64,000 bases of DNA from NCBI GenBank assembly GCA_965153355.1, contig OZ231128.1, positions 9,858,001 to 9,922,000 on the forward strand, given 5' to 3'. Below, in pieces: positions 41,117-53,974 of the stretch. Position 1 is the stretch's first letter. Each line of letters opens with the position of its first letter. Made by a program: the position numbers and the translations under genes. This DNA comes from Flaccisagitta enflata. Its lineage: Eukaryota > Chaetognatha > Sagittoidea > Aphragmophora. Under the pieces are notes generated by a model. That model was not told where the DNA came from. It saw only the letters and a program-made list of their open reading frames with translations, and searched no databases.

Positions 41117-41369
41117 CCGTATTTCTTGCATTTATCGCCCCCCTTCTAATTAGCGCCCCCCCCCCTCTTTTTCATGAAATAAAAAGCTGATGATAACAGT
41201 GTTTTTCTTTAAATCATATATGCATAGAGAATTTGTTGTTAAAAAAAATTTTTTGCAAAAACCATATGATATGAAACCTTTTTTGGTGATTTATTGATTT
41301 GAAATGTGAGAAAATTGTTAAAAGGTATAAATTTCATAAAACATTATTTAGAAATTACAAGAAATACGG
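41117..41369. mobile_element. Tc1/mariner-like MITE P7
   Basis: TA|CCGTATTTCTTGCATTTAT start and CAAGAAATACGG|TA end, TA duplication on both sides, 253 bp. A CGCCCCCC segment lies near the left end. No coding capacity. Confidence 0.85.
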
Positions 41370-41475
41370 TATGCTAAAACGCGACTAATGGGAATATTCG
41401 CGTTTGTTGTCGTCACGTAGAAGCTCATCTAAAGGAAGAAATGTTATTTCTCATTGCCTCTTTTTTGTCATAATG

Positions 41476-41646
41476 TAGGGATGTGGAAGCGGTCGATTAG
41501 GGATGTGGAAGCGGTCAACTAGGGATGTGGAAGCGGTCGACCGTTTCCAATTCGGCGGGTGGGATAGCTACTAGTATTTGAACTTCAAAATGGAAGCGGA
41601 AGTGGAAGCGGAAGCGGCATGGAAATCGACCGCTTCCACATCCCTA
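41476..41646. mobile_element. Small inverted-repeat element P8
   Basis: TAGGGATGTGGAAGCGGTCG at the left, present as three 22-bp tandem copies, and CGACCGCTTCCACATCCCTA at the right. GGAAGCGGAAG repeats inside. Target duplication not found. Confidence 0.75.
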
Positions 41647-41690
41647 TTTTTCGAGCCGATTCAATCCTATTTGTAAGAGGCTTTGATGAT

Positions 41691-41752
41691 TCATCTTTAA
41701 ATCTTTAAATCTTTAAATCTTTAAATCTTTAAATCTTTAAATCTTTAAATCT
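41691..41752 (+). repeat. 8-bp (AAATCTTT)n array
   Basis: Seven exact octamers. Confidence 0.95.
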
Positions 41753-41910
41753 TCGTCTTTAAATGCACACGGATGTTACAACGGTGAGAGGTCTCATTCA
41801 TGTATAGGCTTAAGGAACGAGAACGTGTCACGTAATCAGTAATCATTCTGAATTGACAATGTTAGGTAAGAAAATTGAGCAGATTGAGTGAGCAAATAGA
41901 ACCAGCTGTA

Positions 41911-42065
41911 TTTAGTCGCGGACACGCGAATCTACACCTTGCCGTGACGGTCGGTATGTCTGTCGGTCCGTCCGTCGATCACATTTCTGAATTGCGAGCG
42001 GTTTTTGCATTACTGCCCTCTACCCAACTGTCCGCGACTGTCCTGCCGCGATCCGAACTTGTTTA
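41911..42065 (-). mobile_element. Family B element, copy B3
   Basis: TTTAGTCGCGGACACGCGAATC, GTCGGTCCGTCCGTCG, ATCACATTTCTGAATTGCGAGCGG, CCCAACTGTCCGCGAC, CCGAACTTGTT. Uninterrupted version of the split copy at 15922. Confidence 0.8.
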
Positions 42066-42163
42066 TGTTCATGCGAGAGCGGATTGTTCTCAAAATGCAG
42101 AAATTGTAAAAGCTAGCCTCGAAGGATAGCCTGTAAAATCCGAAGACTTTTTTTCCAACAGAG

Positions 42164-42177
42164 TTGTTATTGTTGTT

Positions 42178-42242
<65 letters not shown>

Positions 42243-42250
42243 CGTTGTCG

Positions 42251-42297
<47 letters not shown>

Positions 42298-42302
42298 AGT
42301 GT
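42164..42302 (+). repeat. (GTT)n array
   Basis: About 45 triplets with GTC variants near 42241. Confidence 0.95.
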
Positions 42303-42687
42303 TATACGTCAGGCCATTTCAATAATAAACAACCATAAAAGCGATGAAAACCATAAATGAAGAAGCTGACTTAATGTTTCAGCTGTCCAACTAAATCTCT
42401 CTTTTTCGACCTACTAATCAACCAACAAACCGAGCAATTGACAGACCGACGAACCAACCAAATATCAAAGAATAGATATATGCTTAACTTTGTAGCTCCT
42501 GGTACAATGTTTAACTTAACAATTTTTGAAAAAATTAAGTTGATTATGAGCAGTTGATGTCCTTCAAGCGTCCTTGCCAATCACCCTTCGAAAACCGGGA
42601 GAGAATTCGGCCCGGGGACGGAGGGGGGGGGGGACTGGGGGGGGGGGGAATGGGGGGAAAGTTTAAAGAGGTTCACGTAGACTGAGA
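42303..42687. other. Unassigned sequence with G-runs
   Basis: G9-G10 runs at 42624-42648. No gene recognised. Confidence 0.45.
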
Positions 42688-43412
42688 TGGAAAAGGAAAG
42701 AAGAAGATGAAGAAGAAGAAGAAGAAGTAGAAAGAGAAGAAAGAGAAGAAGAAGAAGAAGAAGAAGAAGAAGAAGAAGAAGAAGAAGAAGAAGAAGAAGA
42801 AGAAGAAGAAGAAGAAGAAGAAGAAGAAGAAGAAGAAGAAGAAGAAAGAGAAGAAAAAGAAGAAAAAGAAGAAAAAGAAGAAAAAGAAGCAGAAGGGGAA
42901 TATAAAAAACAAGGCCGGATACACGGCTACCCCAGTCGCGTGCGGGTGGGCAGGGGCTATAATTGAGGTCAGTGGAGCAATTGGGCAGGAGCAGTAAGGC
43001 CAAAAACCCCATTAACGCCGAAAAAGTAAAGTGTAGAAAGAGAAGAAAGAGAAGAAAGAGAAGAAAGAGAAGAAAGAGAAGAAGGAGAAGAAGGGGAAGA
43101 AGGGGAAGAAGTAAAAGAAGAAAAAGAAGTAGAGAGGGAATAAAAAAGAGAGAGAAAAAGAAAAAGAAGAAGAAGAACAAAAACAAAAAGAAAAAGAAAG
43201 AGAAAAAGAAAAGGAAAAGGAAAAGGAAAAGGAAAGAGAAAAAGAACAAGAAAAAAGAAAAAGAAGAAGAAGAAGAGAAAGAAGAAGAAGAAGAAGAAGA
43301 AGAAGAAGAAGAAGAAGAAGAAGAAGAAGAAAAAGAAAAAGAAAAAGAAAAAGCAGAAAAGAAAAAGAAAAAGAAAAAGAAAAAGAAAAAGAAAAAGAAG
43401 AAGTAGAAGAAG
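42688..43412 (+). repeat. Polypurine (GAA)n/(GAAAAA)n domain
   Basis: Long GAA tract (42748-42845), then AGAAAAAGAAG variants, interrupted at 42908-43035 by a family B fragment, resuming to 43412. Confidence 0.9.
42908..43035 (+). mobile_element. A/B-type element fragment inside the polypurine domain
   Basis: AACAAGGCCGGATACACGGC, AGTCGCGTGCGGGTGGGCAGG, CAATTGGGCAGGAGCAG, AAAAAGTAAAGTG. The GTCC block and 3' hairpin are replaced by purine repeats. Confidence 0.65.
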
Positions 43413-43650
43413 AATACCTCATCGGTGAATATTCATAACACTTTCAAGGTGTACTCGTTGGAATTAACTGACTTCTCCCCTATTCTGATCAGCTTCCTTG
43501 AGGCTTTATCATGCATATATTATTTTTTATTCGTTACTACTAAAGTTTAATGCCGCTGTTGAAAGCTTGAGACATTGCTTTGTCCTTGTCTCTGATATCG
43601 AGAGAGAGATCTTCATAAATGAAACGTCCTTCACTTAGACCCATCGGGGC

Positions 43651-43753
<103 letters not shown>

Positions 43754-43847
43754 TGGGTAGAATATTAAGTCTCATTGTCAGTTAACATTGATAGTAAAGA
43801 GGCTTTGTATGTGGATACGAGTGGATGTATCATGTATCATCTGATAA

Positions 43848-43952
43848 AATGCGGGGTGACGATATTGTCGCGGATGGGTGGGCAGGGGCATACGTTACGG
43901 ACGGACCAACTGACGGCACCATTTATTGAGTCGCTAGTCCACGACTAACATG
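43848..43952 (+). mobile_element. Family C element, copy C8, short
   Basis: GGGGTGACGATATTGTCGCGGATGGGTGGGCAGGGG, GACGGACCAACTGACGG, AGTCGCTAGTCCACGACTAA. Almost no core between the ends. Its stem has the B-type sequence. Confidence 0.7.
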
Positions 43953-43974
43953 GCCGGAAAGACGGTAATCACAT

Positions 43975-44034
43975 ACTTATAGACGGACGGACCAACACGA
44001 CAAGGTGTAAAGTCGCGTGTCCGCGATTAAAAAT
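43975..44034 (+). mobile_element. Family B 3' end fragment
   Basis: GACGGACGGACCAACACG and AAAGTCGCGTGTCCGCGATTAAAAA. Confidence 0.6.
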
Positions 44035-44091
44035 CAGTCAACACTCAACATGTATCATTGCATTCTGACAAAAAGGCAAAGGAAACAAAGG

Positions 44092-44297
44092 GAATGGAAG
44101 AAGAGGAAGAAGATGAAGGAGAAAAAGAAGAAGAAGAAGAAGAAGAAGAAGAAGAAGAAGAAGAAGAAGAAGAAGAAGAAGAAGAAGAAGAAGAAGAAGA
44201 AGAAGAAGAAGAAGAAGAAGAAGAAGAAGAAGAAGAAGAAGAAGAAGAAGAAGAAGAAGAAGAAGAAGAAGAAGAAGAAGAAGAAGATGAAGAAGAA

Positions 44298-44328
<31 letters not shown>

Positions 44329-44770
44329 AAGAAGAAGAAGAAGAAGAAGAAGAAGAAGAAGAAGAAGAAGAAGAAGAAGAAGAAGAAGAAGAAGAAGAAG
44401 AAGAAGAAGAAGAAGAAGAAGAAGAAGAAGAAGAAGAAGAAGAAGAAGAAGAAGAAGAAGAAGAAGAAGAAGAAAAAGAAGAAGAAGAAGAAGAAGAAGA
44501 AGAAGAAGAAGAAGAAGAAGAAGAAGAAGAAGAAGAAGAAGAAGAAGAAGAAGAAGAAGAAGAAGAAGAAGAAGAAGAAGAAAAGGATGAAAAAGAAGAA
44601 AAAGAAGAAGAAGAAGAAAAAGATGAAAAAGAAGAAAAAAAAAAAGAAAAAAGCAAGAACAAAGAAAAAAGAAAGAAGAAAGAAAAAAGAAAAAAGAAAA
44701 AAGAAAAAAGAAAAAAGAAAAAAGAAAAAAGAAAAAAGAAAAAAAGAAAAAGGAAGAAGGAGAAAAAGAA
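44092..44770 (+). repeat. Very long (GAA)n array with AAAAAAG tail
   Basis: Nearly pure GAA from 44123 to 44582 (about 150 triplets, few interruptions), then GAAAAAAGAAAAAAG. Confidence 0.95.
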
Positions 44771-44771
44771 G

Positions 44772-44950
44772 AACAAGGCCGGATACACGGCCAATACCAG
44801 TCGCGGATGGGTGGGCAGGGGCGGAAATGCGTGTTTTCCCACTTTTCGACTCGAGCGTGACGGACCGACCGACCGACCAACCGACCAACCAACCAACCAA
44901 CGGACGGACAGACAAAGCCTCTTATAGAGTCGCTAGTCCGCGACTAAAAA
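44772..44950 (+). mobile_element. Family B element, copy B4, inside the GAA domain
   Basis: AACAAGGCCGGATACACGGCC, AGTCGCGGATGGGTGGGCAGGGG, GACCGACCGACCGACCAACC block, CTTATAGAGTCGCTAGTCCG, CGACTAAAAA. Complete. Purine repeats flank both sides. Confidence 0.85.
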
Positions 44951-45245
44951 GAAGAAGAACAAGATGAACAAGATGAACAAGAAGAACAAGAAGAACAAGA
45001 AGAACAAGAAGAAGATGATGAAAAAGATAATGAAAAAGAAGATGAAGAAAAAGGTGGAGAAAAAGAAGATGGAGAAAAAGAAAAGTAAGAAGTAGAAAAA
45101 GAAGAAGAAGAAGAAGAAGAAGAAAAAGAAAAAGAAAAAGAAAAAGAAGAAGAAGAAGAAGAAGAAGAAGAAGAAGAAGAAGAAGAAGAAGAAGAAGGAG
45201 AAGAAGAAGAAGAAGAAGAAGAAAGGAGGATGAATAAGACGAAGG
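44951..45245 (+). repeat. (GAACAA)n and (GAA)n continuation
   Basis: GAACAAGAAGAACAAG units then GAAGAAGAA with GATGAA and GGAGAA variants. Confidence 0.9.
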
Positions 45246-45404
45246 ATGAGGAGAAGGAGGAGGAGGTTATATGAAAGAAGGAGGAATTCATTAGCATTTC
45301 CATAGAAGAAAAAAGAGGGAGAGAGAAACGTATATATATGAAAAATCCCGCCAGAGCTCACTAGATATCGCGCAGAGCTATGTACAAGGGGCGCCTTCGG
45401 CATA

Positions 45405-46445
45405 TAGGGGCGGGTAACTGGTAGGTAGTGGTAAGGGGTGGTGGAAGTTGGTGGGGTTGGCAAGGGCTGGTGGAAGTTGGTGGTGTTGGCAAAGGCAGGT
45501 GGAAGTTGGTGGTTTTGGCAAAGGGTGGTGGAAGTTGGTGGTGTTGGCAAGGGCTGGTGGAAGTTGGTAGTGTTGGCAAAAAGTGATGGAAGTTGGTCGT
45601 GTTGGCAAAAGGTGGTGGAAGTTGGTAGTGTTGGCAAGGGCTGGTGGAAGTTGGTGGTGTTGGCAAGGGCTGGTGGAAGTTTGTAGTGTCGGCAAAAGGT
45701 GGTGGAAGTTGGTAGTGATGGCAGAAGGTTAAAGGTGGTGGAAGTTGGTGGTGTTGGCAAGGTCTGGTGGAAGTTGGTGGTGTTGGCAAGGGCTGGTGGA
45801 AGTTGGTAGTGTTGGCAAAAGGTGGTAGAAGTTGGTAGTGATGGCAAAAGGTGGTGGAAGTTGGTGGTGTTGGCAAGGGGTGGTGGAAGTTGGTGGTGTT
45901 GGCAAGGGCTGGTGGAAGTTGGTAGTGTTGGCAAAAGGTGGTGGAAGTTGGTAGTGATGGCGAAAGGTGGTGGAAGTTGGTTGTGTTGGCAAGACGTGAT
46001 GGAGGTTGGTGGGGTTAGCAAGGGGTGGTGGAAACAGGTAGTGTTAGCAAAGGGTGGTCGAGGTTGGTGGGGTTGGAAATGGCTGGTGTAAGTTGGCAGT
46101 GTTGGTAAAGGGTGGTGGAAGTTGATAGTGTTGGAAAGGTGGTGGAAGTTGGTGGGGTTAGCAAGGGGTGGTGAAAGTTGGTAGAGTTGGCAAAGGGTGT
46201 TGGATGTTGGTAGTGTTGGCAAAAGGTGGTGGAAGTAGGTGGGATTAGCAAGGGGTGGTGGAAGTCGGTGGGGTTGGCAAGGGGTCGTTGAAATTGGTGG
46301 GGTTAGCAAGGGGTGGTGGAGGTTGGTAGTGTTGGCAAGGGTGGCGGAAGTTGGTAGTGTTGGCAAGACGTGGCGGAAGTTGGTGGGGTTGGCAAGGGGT
46401 GTTCGAAGTTGGTGGGGTTAGCAAGGGGTGGTGGAAGTTGGTAGA
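45405..46445 (+). repeat. 30-bp G-rich minisatellite, about 34 units
   Basis: Unit GGTGGTGGAAGTTGGTAGTG followed by TTGGCAAAGG. The 10-codon period opens all frames, producing a 477-codon frame on the minus strand that is a repeat artefact. Confidence 0.9.
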
Positions 46446-46677
46446 GCATGATGTCAGTTAAGTTAAAAAGTTACCAAATAATCATCAAACAGTCTTTTAA
46501 GTGCTATTCAGCAAGTAACTCAAAGCAACTAAAAATTGTAAGATTGTATAAGTTTTCGATCAAAATGTTGCGCAATTGAAAGATTTCAAAAAAATTTTCA
46601 ATTTTATCTCAAGCATAGTCAGGGGCGCAAATTTTCTTTGAATCATTTATACCCAAAAATTTTTAGCAAGTTGTTGT

Positions 46678-46708
<31 letters not shown>

Positions 46709-47285
46709 GTTACAGAAATATTTATCCATATACTTCAATCTACTTGAATCAATAAGTATACCGCACTTTCAAATGGTTAATTGATTGTCAAAATATTTAA
46801 TTGAAATTTTATACCTTTGGAAATCTCTTGCAGTCTTGCACCGAGGTCAAGGTGTAGAGTCGTGATGGCCTATTAATACTGAAGACTAAAGGACATTTGA
46901 TTTTGAAGCCGCTGCTGTAAACGAGGGGTCGAGGATGCAGATGAGAAGATGAGGAAGATGAGGCAGAGGAGCAGGAGAAAAATTGGATAAAAAAGATGTT
47001 TAGGAGAATAAAAGGTTATATGAAAAAAAAGAAGGGGGGAAAAAGAAGAAAAGAATTAAAAAGGAAAAAAAGGAAAAAAAAGATCCCATGAGATTTTCTG
47101 AACATGAAAAAGAAAAGAAAGAGGAGGGAGAGGGGGGGAAGGGAGAGGAAGGAGGAGGGGAAGAGGGAGAGGGGGGAAGAGGATGCGCAAGAGAGAGAAA
47201 TAAAAGAACATAAAGATGAGCTATGAGAGCGAAAAGCAGCGGGTTTTAACTTTATAAAGAGAAAATAATGTTACAATTGAACATT
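46446..47285. other. Unassigned, AT-rich then purine-rich
   Basis: T27 run at about 46681-46707. G/A-rich low-complexity DNA from 46920. Confidence 0.5.
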
Positions 47286-47302
47286 GCCTCGTTCTTGATG
47301 TA

Positions 47303-48187
<885 letters not shown>

Positions 48188-48206
48188 GAAAAGGAGTGTA
48201 AGTAGG

Positions 48207-48626
48207 AACAAGGCCAACACCTATAAGTCGCGTGCGAGATTTACAGGGTAAGAAGGACTTAGAATGACTTAGAATGACTTAGAATGACTTAAAATGACTT
48301 AGAATGACTTAGAACGACTTAGAATGACTTAAAATGTCCAAAAAGGACTTAAAATGTCTAAAAAACCTAACGACCAAAAATGACTTAAAATAACTTAAAA
48401 TGACTTTGAATAACTTAAAATGACTTAGAATGACTCAAAATGACTTAGAATAACTATTAATGACTAAAAAAGACTTAAAATGACCTAAGAGTTGACGCTT
48501 TATTACAAAAAAAGTAAAGTGTGACGGACGGACCGACGGACGGACGGACCGACGGACCGACGGACGGACGGACCGACGGACGGACCGACAAAGCGGGGTA
48601 TAGAGTCGCGTGCACGCGACTAAAAA
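48207..48626 (+). mobile_element. Family A element, copy A7
   Basis: AACAAGGCCAACACC, AGTCGCGTGCGAG, about 24 units of TGACTTAGAA / TGACTTAAAA, GTAAAGTGTGACGGACGG, a GACGGACC block of about 70 bp, GGGTATAGAG, AGTCGCGTGCACGCGACTAAAA. Best reference copy of family A. Confidence 0.9.
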
Positions 48627-48736
48627 AAGTAAATCGGTAAGAAGGATTATAGAAATACAGAAAATCAGAAATAAAAAAAAAGACGAGAGGGTCTTGGTTT
48701 GCGACTGCGCAATCTGGAAACCGGCAAACTTTTTCA

Positions 48737-48788
48737 GGGGCAAGGACATGATGAGACATATCAGGGGCAAGGACATGATGGGACAGTA
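48737..48788 (+). repeat. Short tandem duplication
   Basis: Two copies of CAGGGGCAAGGACATGATG with GAGACATAT/GGACAGTAT. Confidence 0.85.
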
Positions 48789-48840
48789 TCTCATATTCCA
48801 AAAACTCCCTCATCTTGTTTCTTGCTCCCACCCCTGACCT

Positions 48841-48873
48841 CACTGTCTCTCTCTCTGTCTCTCTCCCTCTGTC

Positions 48874-48943
<70 letters not shown>
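48841..48943 (+). repeat. (TC)n microsatellite
   Basis: CTCTGTCT variants then about 30 pure TC units. Confidence 0.95.
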
Positions 48944-48947
<4 letters not shown>

Positions 48948-49569
48948 TCTCTTCGTTTTGCCGCTCCCTTCGCTGCTAGCTTTTGTCTGAGGAGGAGGGA
49001 GCTGAAAGCTGAAGGCCCATTTCTAATAGAGGTCAATCATAAGGTCAGAGAAACTGTATCGAATCATCATAAAAAGCGCAAAGGCAAAAGAAGAGAAGTG
49101 ACTCTCGCTCGCACATATGCAGAAGAGAGAAAAGGGGATATAACATGTGGGACCAGAGAGAGAGAGAGAGAGAGCATCCCACATTTTGGGAAACGTTTGA
49201 GTGTTCTTCTTAATCAGAGGTTTACCCAAATTTATCGCCTTACCAGTGAACTGCTTCCGACAGAAAATGATTTTTTTTCTCAATGTTTTTACAAAAATGA
49301 ATGAATCGATATCAGAATGCGCGGGCATGCAATTTTGGAGCCTTGGTGTCATTTAAGATGATTATGAATAACATCCTCGTTATCACTTTACTACGTTTGG
49401 AGAAGGTCCCTGCCATCAGCAACCCATGGCAAATGACAGAAACGATATTGGTTACAGATCACTCGCTTAAACATAGCTACCAGGACCAGTAAAGACATAA
49501 TATGACTTGGCATATTGATTGAGGATATTTCCTGTGTCAACATGTGCTAGTGCATAAAATAGACTGTAT
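48944..49569. other. Unassigned sequence
   Basis: Short GA run at 49157-49174. No gene recognised. Confidence 0.45.
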
Positions 49570-49775
49570 CGGACAGAGCGAGAGTCAGATTGAGAGCGCA
49601 AGAGAGCGAAAAACGCGTGAGAGAGCGCAAGAAAGCAAGAGCTAGCGAGAAAACGTAAGAGTGAGTGCAACAGCAAGAGCGAGCAAGAGCAAACAAGAGC
49701 AAGTAAAAGCTAACGAGAGCGAACAAGGGAGCGCTTGAGAGAGCTAGAGTGAGAAAGAGTCAAACAATGACTGAG
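49570..49775 (+). repeat. Degenerate GAGCGAGAG/GAGCAAGAG repeat
   Basis: 6-10 bp purine-rich units with C at regular spacing. Confidence 0.7.
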
Positions 49776-49849
49776 ACTAAAGTGAGTATCAAGGAAGACA
49801 AGAAATGAAAGATATATCACATGGATTATCTATGTTCATGTCGCTTTTT

Positions 49850-50095
49850 GTTTGTCGAGAAAAGGTATTAAAACTATTTTTAGAAAATTGGAAGACATGA
49901 CAGTCCCAGAAAAATAATTTATTTCTCACTAGCCACCATTACTAAGCTATGAACCAACATTTCATGTAAGTTAACGTGATCTCTTAGTTTGAAAATGAAA
50001 GGTATTCAAGCTTTTCTCAATAGATTGGAAGACAGTAAGTGCATAATTGCAAGTAAGCGAATTAATTCTATTTTTCCATTGGCCATAGCAACGGT
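49850..50095 (+). repeat. Diverged two-copy tandem repeat
   Basis: AAAGGTATTNAA..TTGGAAGACA..TTTCTCACTAGCCACCATTAC against AAAGGTATTCAAG..TTGGAAGACA..TTTCCATTGGCCATAGCAAC, about 140 bp apart. Confidence 0.5.
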
Positions 50096-50122
50096 TGGAT
50101 CAAACGGCATTACAAGTCACCC

Positions 50123-50495
<373 letters not shown>

Positions 50496-50591
50496 GAAAC
50501 ACTGTCAGACAGACAGACAGGGCCTAACAGAAACAGAACGGTAAAAGCTAGACTAAAGAGAAGAAAAAACACTTTGTTACGTGTGACAATA

Positions 50592-51204
50592 AGTATCACA
50601 CCATCCATCCAAATTACCGCCAGGCGGTTTTTAGTATTACTCTGAATTTTCTGCTTGAATTTACTCAGGATGGACTTCCTGCACTAGGATCCAGCTTCAA
50701 CAAAATCTTTCTTGTGGCGCTTTTTGAAAAAAATCCAAAATTGATAATTTTTCATTCTATATTGCACCCAGATTCTAGAGGGTTGTTAGAAAACCTTTTG
50801 AATTCCTGATGAAATTTCCTTTTGTTTGATAGGTCACACTACATATTTTTCAAGAGAGATCAAATTTTCAATTTTTTAGCCACCGTTACTTTTTGTAACG
50901 GTGGCTTAGAAATCAAAAACTTTATTTCTTTTCAAAAACATATAGTGCGACCTATCAAATGAAAGGAAATATTATCAGGAATTCAGATATGCTATCTAAA
51001 AAGATCTTCTAACAACCCTAAAAATTCTGACTTCAAAATAAGAGAAAAAACAATCAATTTTGGATTTTTTTCAAAAGGCGCCACAAGAAAGATTTTTTTG
51101 AAGCTGGATTCTTGTTCAGGAGGTCCATATTGAGTGTAAACAAGCAGAAAATCCAGAGTAATACTGAAAACCACCTGGCGGTAGTTTGAACGGATGGTGA
51201 TCAC
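50592..51204. mobile_element. Palindromic foldback P9, ~610 bp
   Basis: ACCATCC..TTACCGCCAGGCGG at the left mirrors CCACCTGGCGGTAGTTTGAACGGATGGT at the right. Arms of ~300 bp meet at GTTACTTTTTGTAAC (50884-50898). AT-rich, no coding capacity. Confidence 0.85.
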
Positions 51205-51615
51205 GTCTTCATAGAATTACTCTTCAAGAAAAAAATCGTTCATCCTAAAAAATTTTGCTTCAAAACAAATAAAGCTACGACAAACAGAATGGGCTCATTT
51301 TTAAGAGCTGTTTTGATTATTAGTTAAATGCGACTTACTTGGGATATACAGCATAATTCGTTCTGAAGCTGCGTCCCACCAAAGTTTTTTTGGATGTACG
51401 ATTATTATTTCCAATATGTTAAAAGAAGTAAATGAAACAATGCAAGACAGACACTACCGATCATTAGACATCCACACATGCACATGGGGAAAAAGGGAAA
51501 AACAAGGCCAGATTATGGCTAATATGTGCACCTCGCTGATTAAGAACATAATAACCGTTCCATATCAATGAACGTGTTTATGAATTATGAATGAACCAAT
51601 GAAAGAAAGAAAAAA
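51205..51615. other. Unassigned sequence
   Basis: No gene or repeat recognised. Confidence 0.5.
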
Positions 51616-51618
51616 CGA

Positions 51619-51718
51619 ATTAATGAATGAATGAATGAATGAATGAATGAATGAATGAATGAATGAATGAATAAATGAATGAATGAATGAATGAATGAAT
51701 GAATGAATGAATGAATGA

Positions 51719-51770
<52 letters not shown>

Positions 51771-51905
51771 AAAAAGAAAGAAAGAAAGAATGAATGAATG
51801 AATGAATGAATGAATGAATGAATGAATGAATGAATGAATGAATGAATGAATGAATGAATGAATGAATGAATGAATGAATAGATAGATGAATGAATAGATG
51901 AATAA
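51619..51905 (+). repeat. (GAAT)n(GAAA)n(GAAT)n array
   Basis: GAAT to 51717, GAAA to 51789, GAAT to 51880, with a GATA/GATG end. Confidence 0.95.
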
Positions 51906-52024
51906 AAAATTTGATTGATACTGGCCCTTTGAAAGAGACTCGGATTTAGTAATTTTTTCGAATGCGTTCTCGACCGACCGATTTACCGACCAACCAACCG
52001 ACGGACACAGCGAAGACGCACATA

Positions 52025-52366
52025 AACAAGGTCAACACCTATAAGACGCGTACGGGACATACATGATTTAAGAGGACTTAAAATGACTCAAGATGATGTT
52101 AAATGACTTAATATGAGTTTAAATGACTCATTATGACTTAGAATGACTTAAAAAGACTCAGAATGACTTAGAATGACTTATGATGACTTAAAATGACTCA
52201 GAATGACTTAGAATGACTTAAAGTGACTCAGAATGACCTAGAATGATTTAAGATGACATAGAATGACAAAATATTATTTAAAGTATAGTAAAAAAGTAAA
52301 GTGTAACGGACCGGACGGGCGGACCGACAGAGCGGGGTGTAGAGTCGCATAGCACGCGACTAAAAA
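52025..52366 (+). mobile_element. Family A element, copy A8
   Basis: AACAAGGTCAACACC, AGACGCGTACGGGAC, about 18 TGACTTAGAA/TGACTCAGAA units, GTAAAGTGTAACGGACC, short block, AGCGGGGTGTAGAGTCGC, AGCACGCGACTAAAAA. Complete. Confidence 0.85.
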
Positions 52367-52726
52367 GTCAAGAGCGGCGAGAAAGTCCGGGCGCAGAGAT
52401 CTCATCTTGCATATCAAAGAAAAGGAGGTGCAATTCAATGTTCAAGTCAATCATGAACACGACTTAATGAGACAAGTTTGAAAGAAGAGCTCTCTGTGCC
52501 TTTTTACACGAGATATATATCCATTATCTCTTGTGAATTATATAGACACGACATTTATGGACAAAAAAAAAAGACGGTCGAGATGTTCAACTTCATGGAA
52601 GCCGAGTTTAGCATAAAGAGACTTACAATTAATGAACATAACGAACATTGTGAAACAAGGCCGACAGGAGGTTCATTTGAGGCACGTGTAGAATAATGTC
52701 AAGTTCAGCATTAGATGGCTGACACG

Positions 52727-52955
52727 ACATGACAGGGCAGGACAGGACAGGACAGGACATGAGAGGGCAGGACAGGACAGGACAGGGCAGGACAGGACAG
52801 GACAGGACAGGACAGGACAGGGCAGGACAAGACAGGACAGGGAAGGACAGGACAGGGCAGGGCAGGACAGGACAGGGCAGGACAGGACAGGGTAGGACAG
52901 GGCAGGACATGACAGGACAGGGCAGGACATGACAGGACATGACAGGAGACAGGTA
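52727..52955 (+). repeat. Pentanucleotide (GACAG)n array
   Basis: About 45 GACAG/GGCAG/GACAT units. Confidence 0.95.
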
Positions 52956-53574
52956 AGTGCTGATTAGACGGCCAATGTCCGAACCCATCAAAATCTGACA
53001 AAATAGACTCGAATTTTGACCAAGTAAATTGTGGAGCGCGGATAAATCATTATTTCGCATTTGATAAAAATCTTAATAAAGATGATTCTAGAATATAAGA
53101 GGATGATGATGGGAGATGGTGAATAAACTGATGGATAAGGACGATGATGATGATTGCGATTCTTGAGCTATTATATGAGGAATGCTAGGAAATGAGATAA
53201 GATGAAATAAAAAAAAACTCCCTAAAAAGCAGTAAAGCACATGTTACACTTGTGCGTCGGTTGGATGTTTTACTTATCAGTTACCGTAACATGTAAACAA
53301 AAACGAAATTTGACCAATCGACATAGAAACTGATAGACAGATGGTCTTACATAGACGTACTGATTGGCTGATATTTTGTTTGAATATGTAATGGATGAAT
53401 GGCAATGCTATAATTCTTGGATATCAATAAGAAAGAACACAGACTGATCACATTACAAAATGCCCGCGCGCTTTCCTCATCATCTCATGGTCTCATGCCT
53501 CCTCATGGTGTCCTCCCTTCAGCCTCTTGATGGCTCATTGATGAGTTTTCTTACGTTTACGCTCTTTTCCTCCG
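52956..53574. other. Unassigned sequence
   Basis: No gene or repeat family recognised. Confidence 0.5.
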
Positions 53575-53612
53575 TCTGTCTGTCTGTCTCTGTCTGTCTG
53601 ACTCTGTCTCTC

Positions 53613-53672
<60 letters not shown>
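53575..53672 (+). repeat. (TGTC)n/(TC)n microsatellite
   Basis: CTGTCTGTCT variants then about 26 TC units. Confidence 0.95.
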
Positions 53673-53675
<3 letters not shown>

Positions 53676-53807
53676 GGCTCTCTCATATTCTTTTTTTCTT
53701 TCTTTCGGTTTTTTTTTCTTACTTTTCTCCTCTTTTTTTTTTTTCTTTTTTTTTTTTCATCTTTCCTTCAGCGAGGATCATGATTGAATAAAATCGTCCG
53801 CACTTCA

Positions 53808-53970
53808 TTAGCGCACCGCCTGTCGGGAGAAAAGACCGCTTCAAAAAGGGCGAAAGAGGGCGAGGGAGGAGGGCGAGGGAGAAGGGCGAGGGGGGAGGGC
53901 GAGGGGGGAGGGAGAGGGAGAAGGGCGAGGGAGAAGGGCGAGGAGAAGGGCGCACTACCTGTTGGGAGCA
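53808..53970 (+). repeat. GGGCGAGGGAGAA minisatellite
   Basis: 12-14 bp units between two GCACTACCTGTTGGGAGCAAAGACC-type segments. A related unit recurs at 54656-54745 on the other side of D3. Confidence 0.8.
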
Positions 53971-53974
53971 AAGA

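Noticed and set aside
44017-46366. Very long open frames (up to 477 codons) across GAA and 30-bp arrays
   Set aside because: Repeat periods divisible by three keep all frames open. There is no start context, splice signal or domain.
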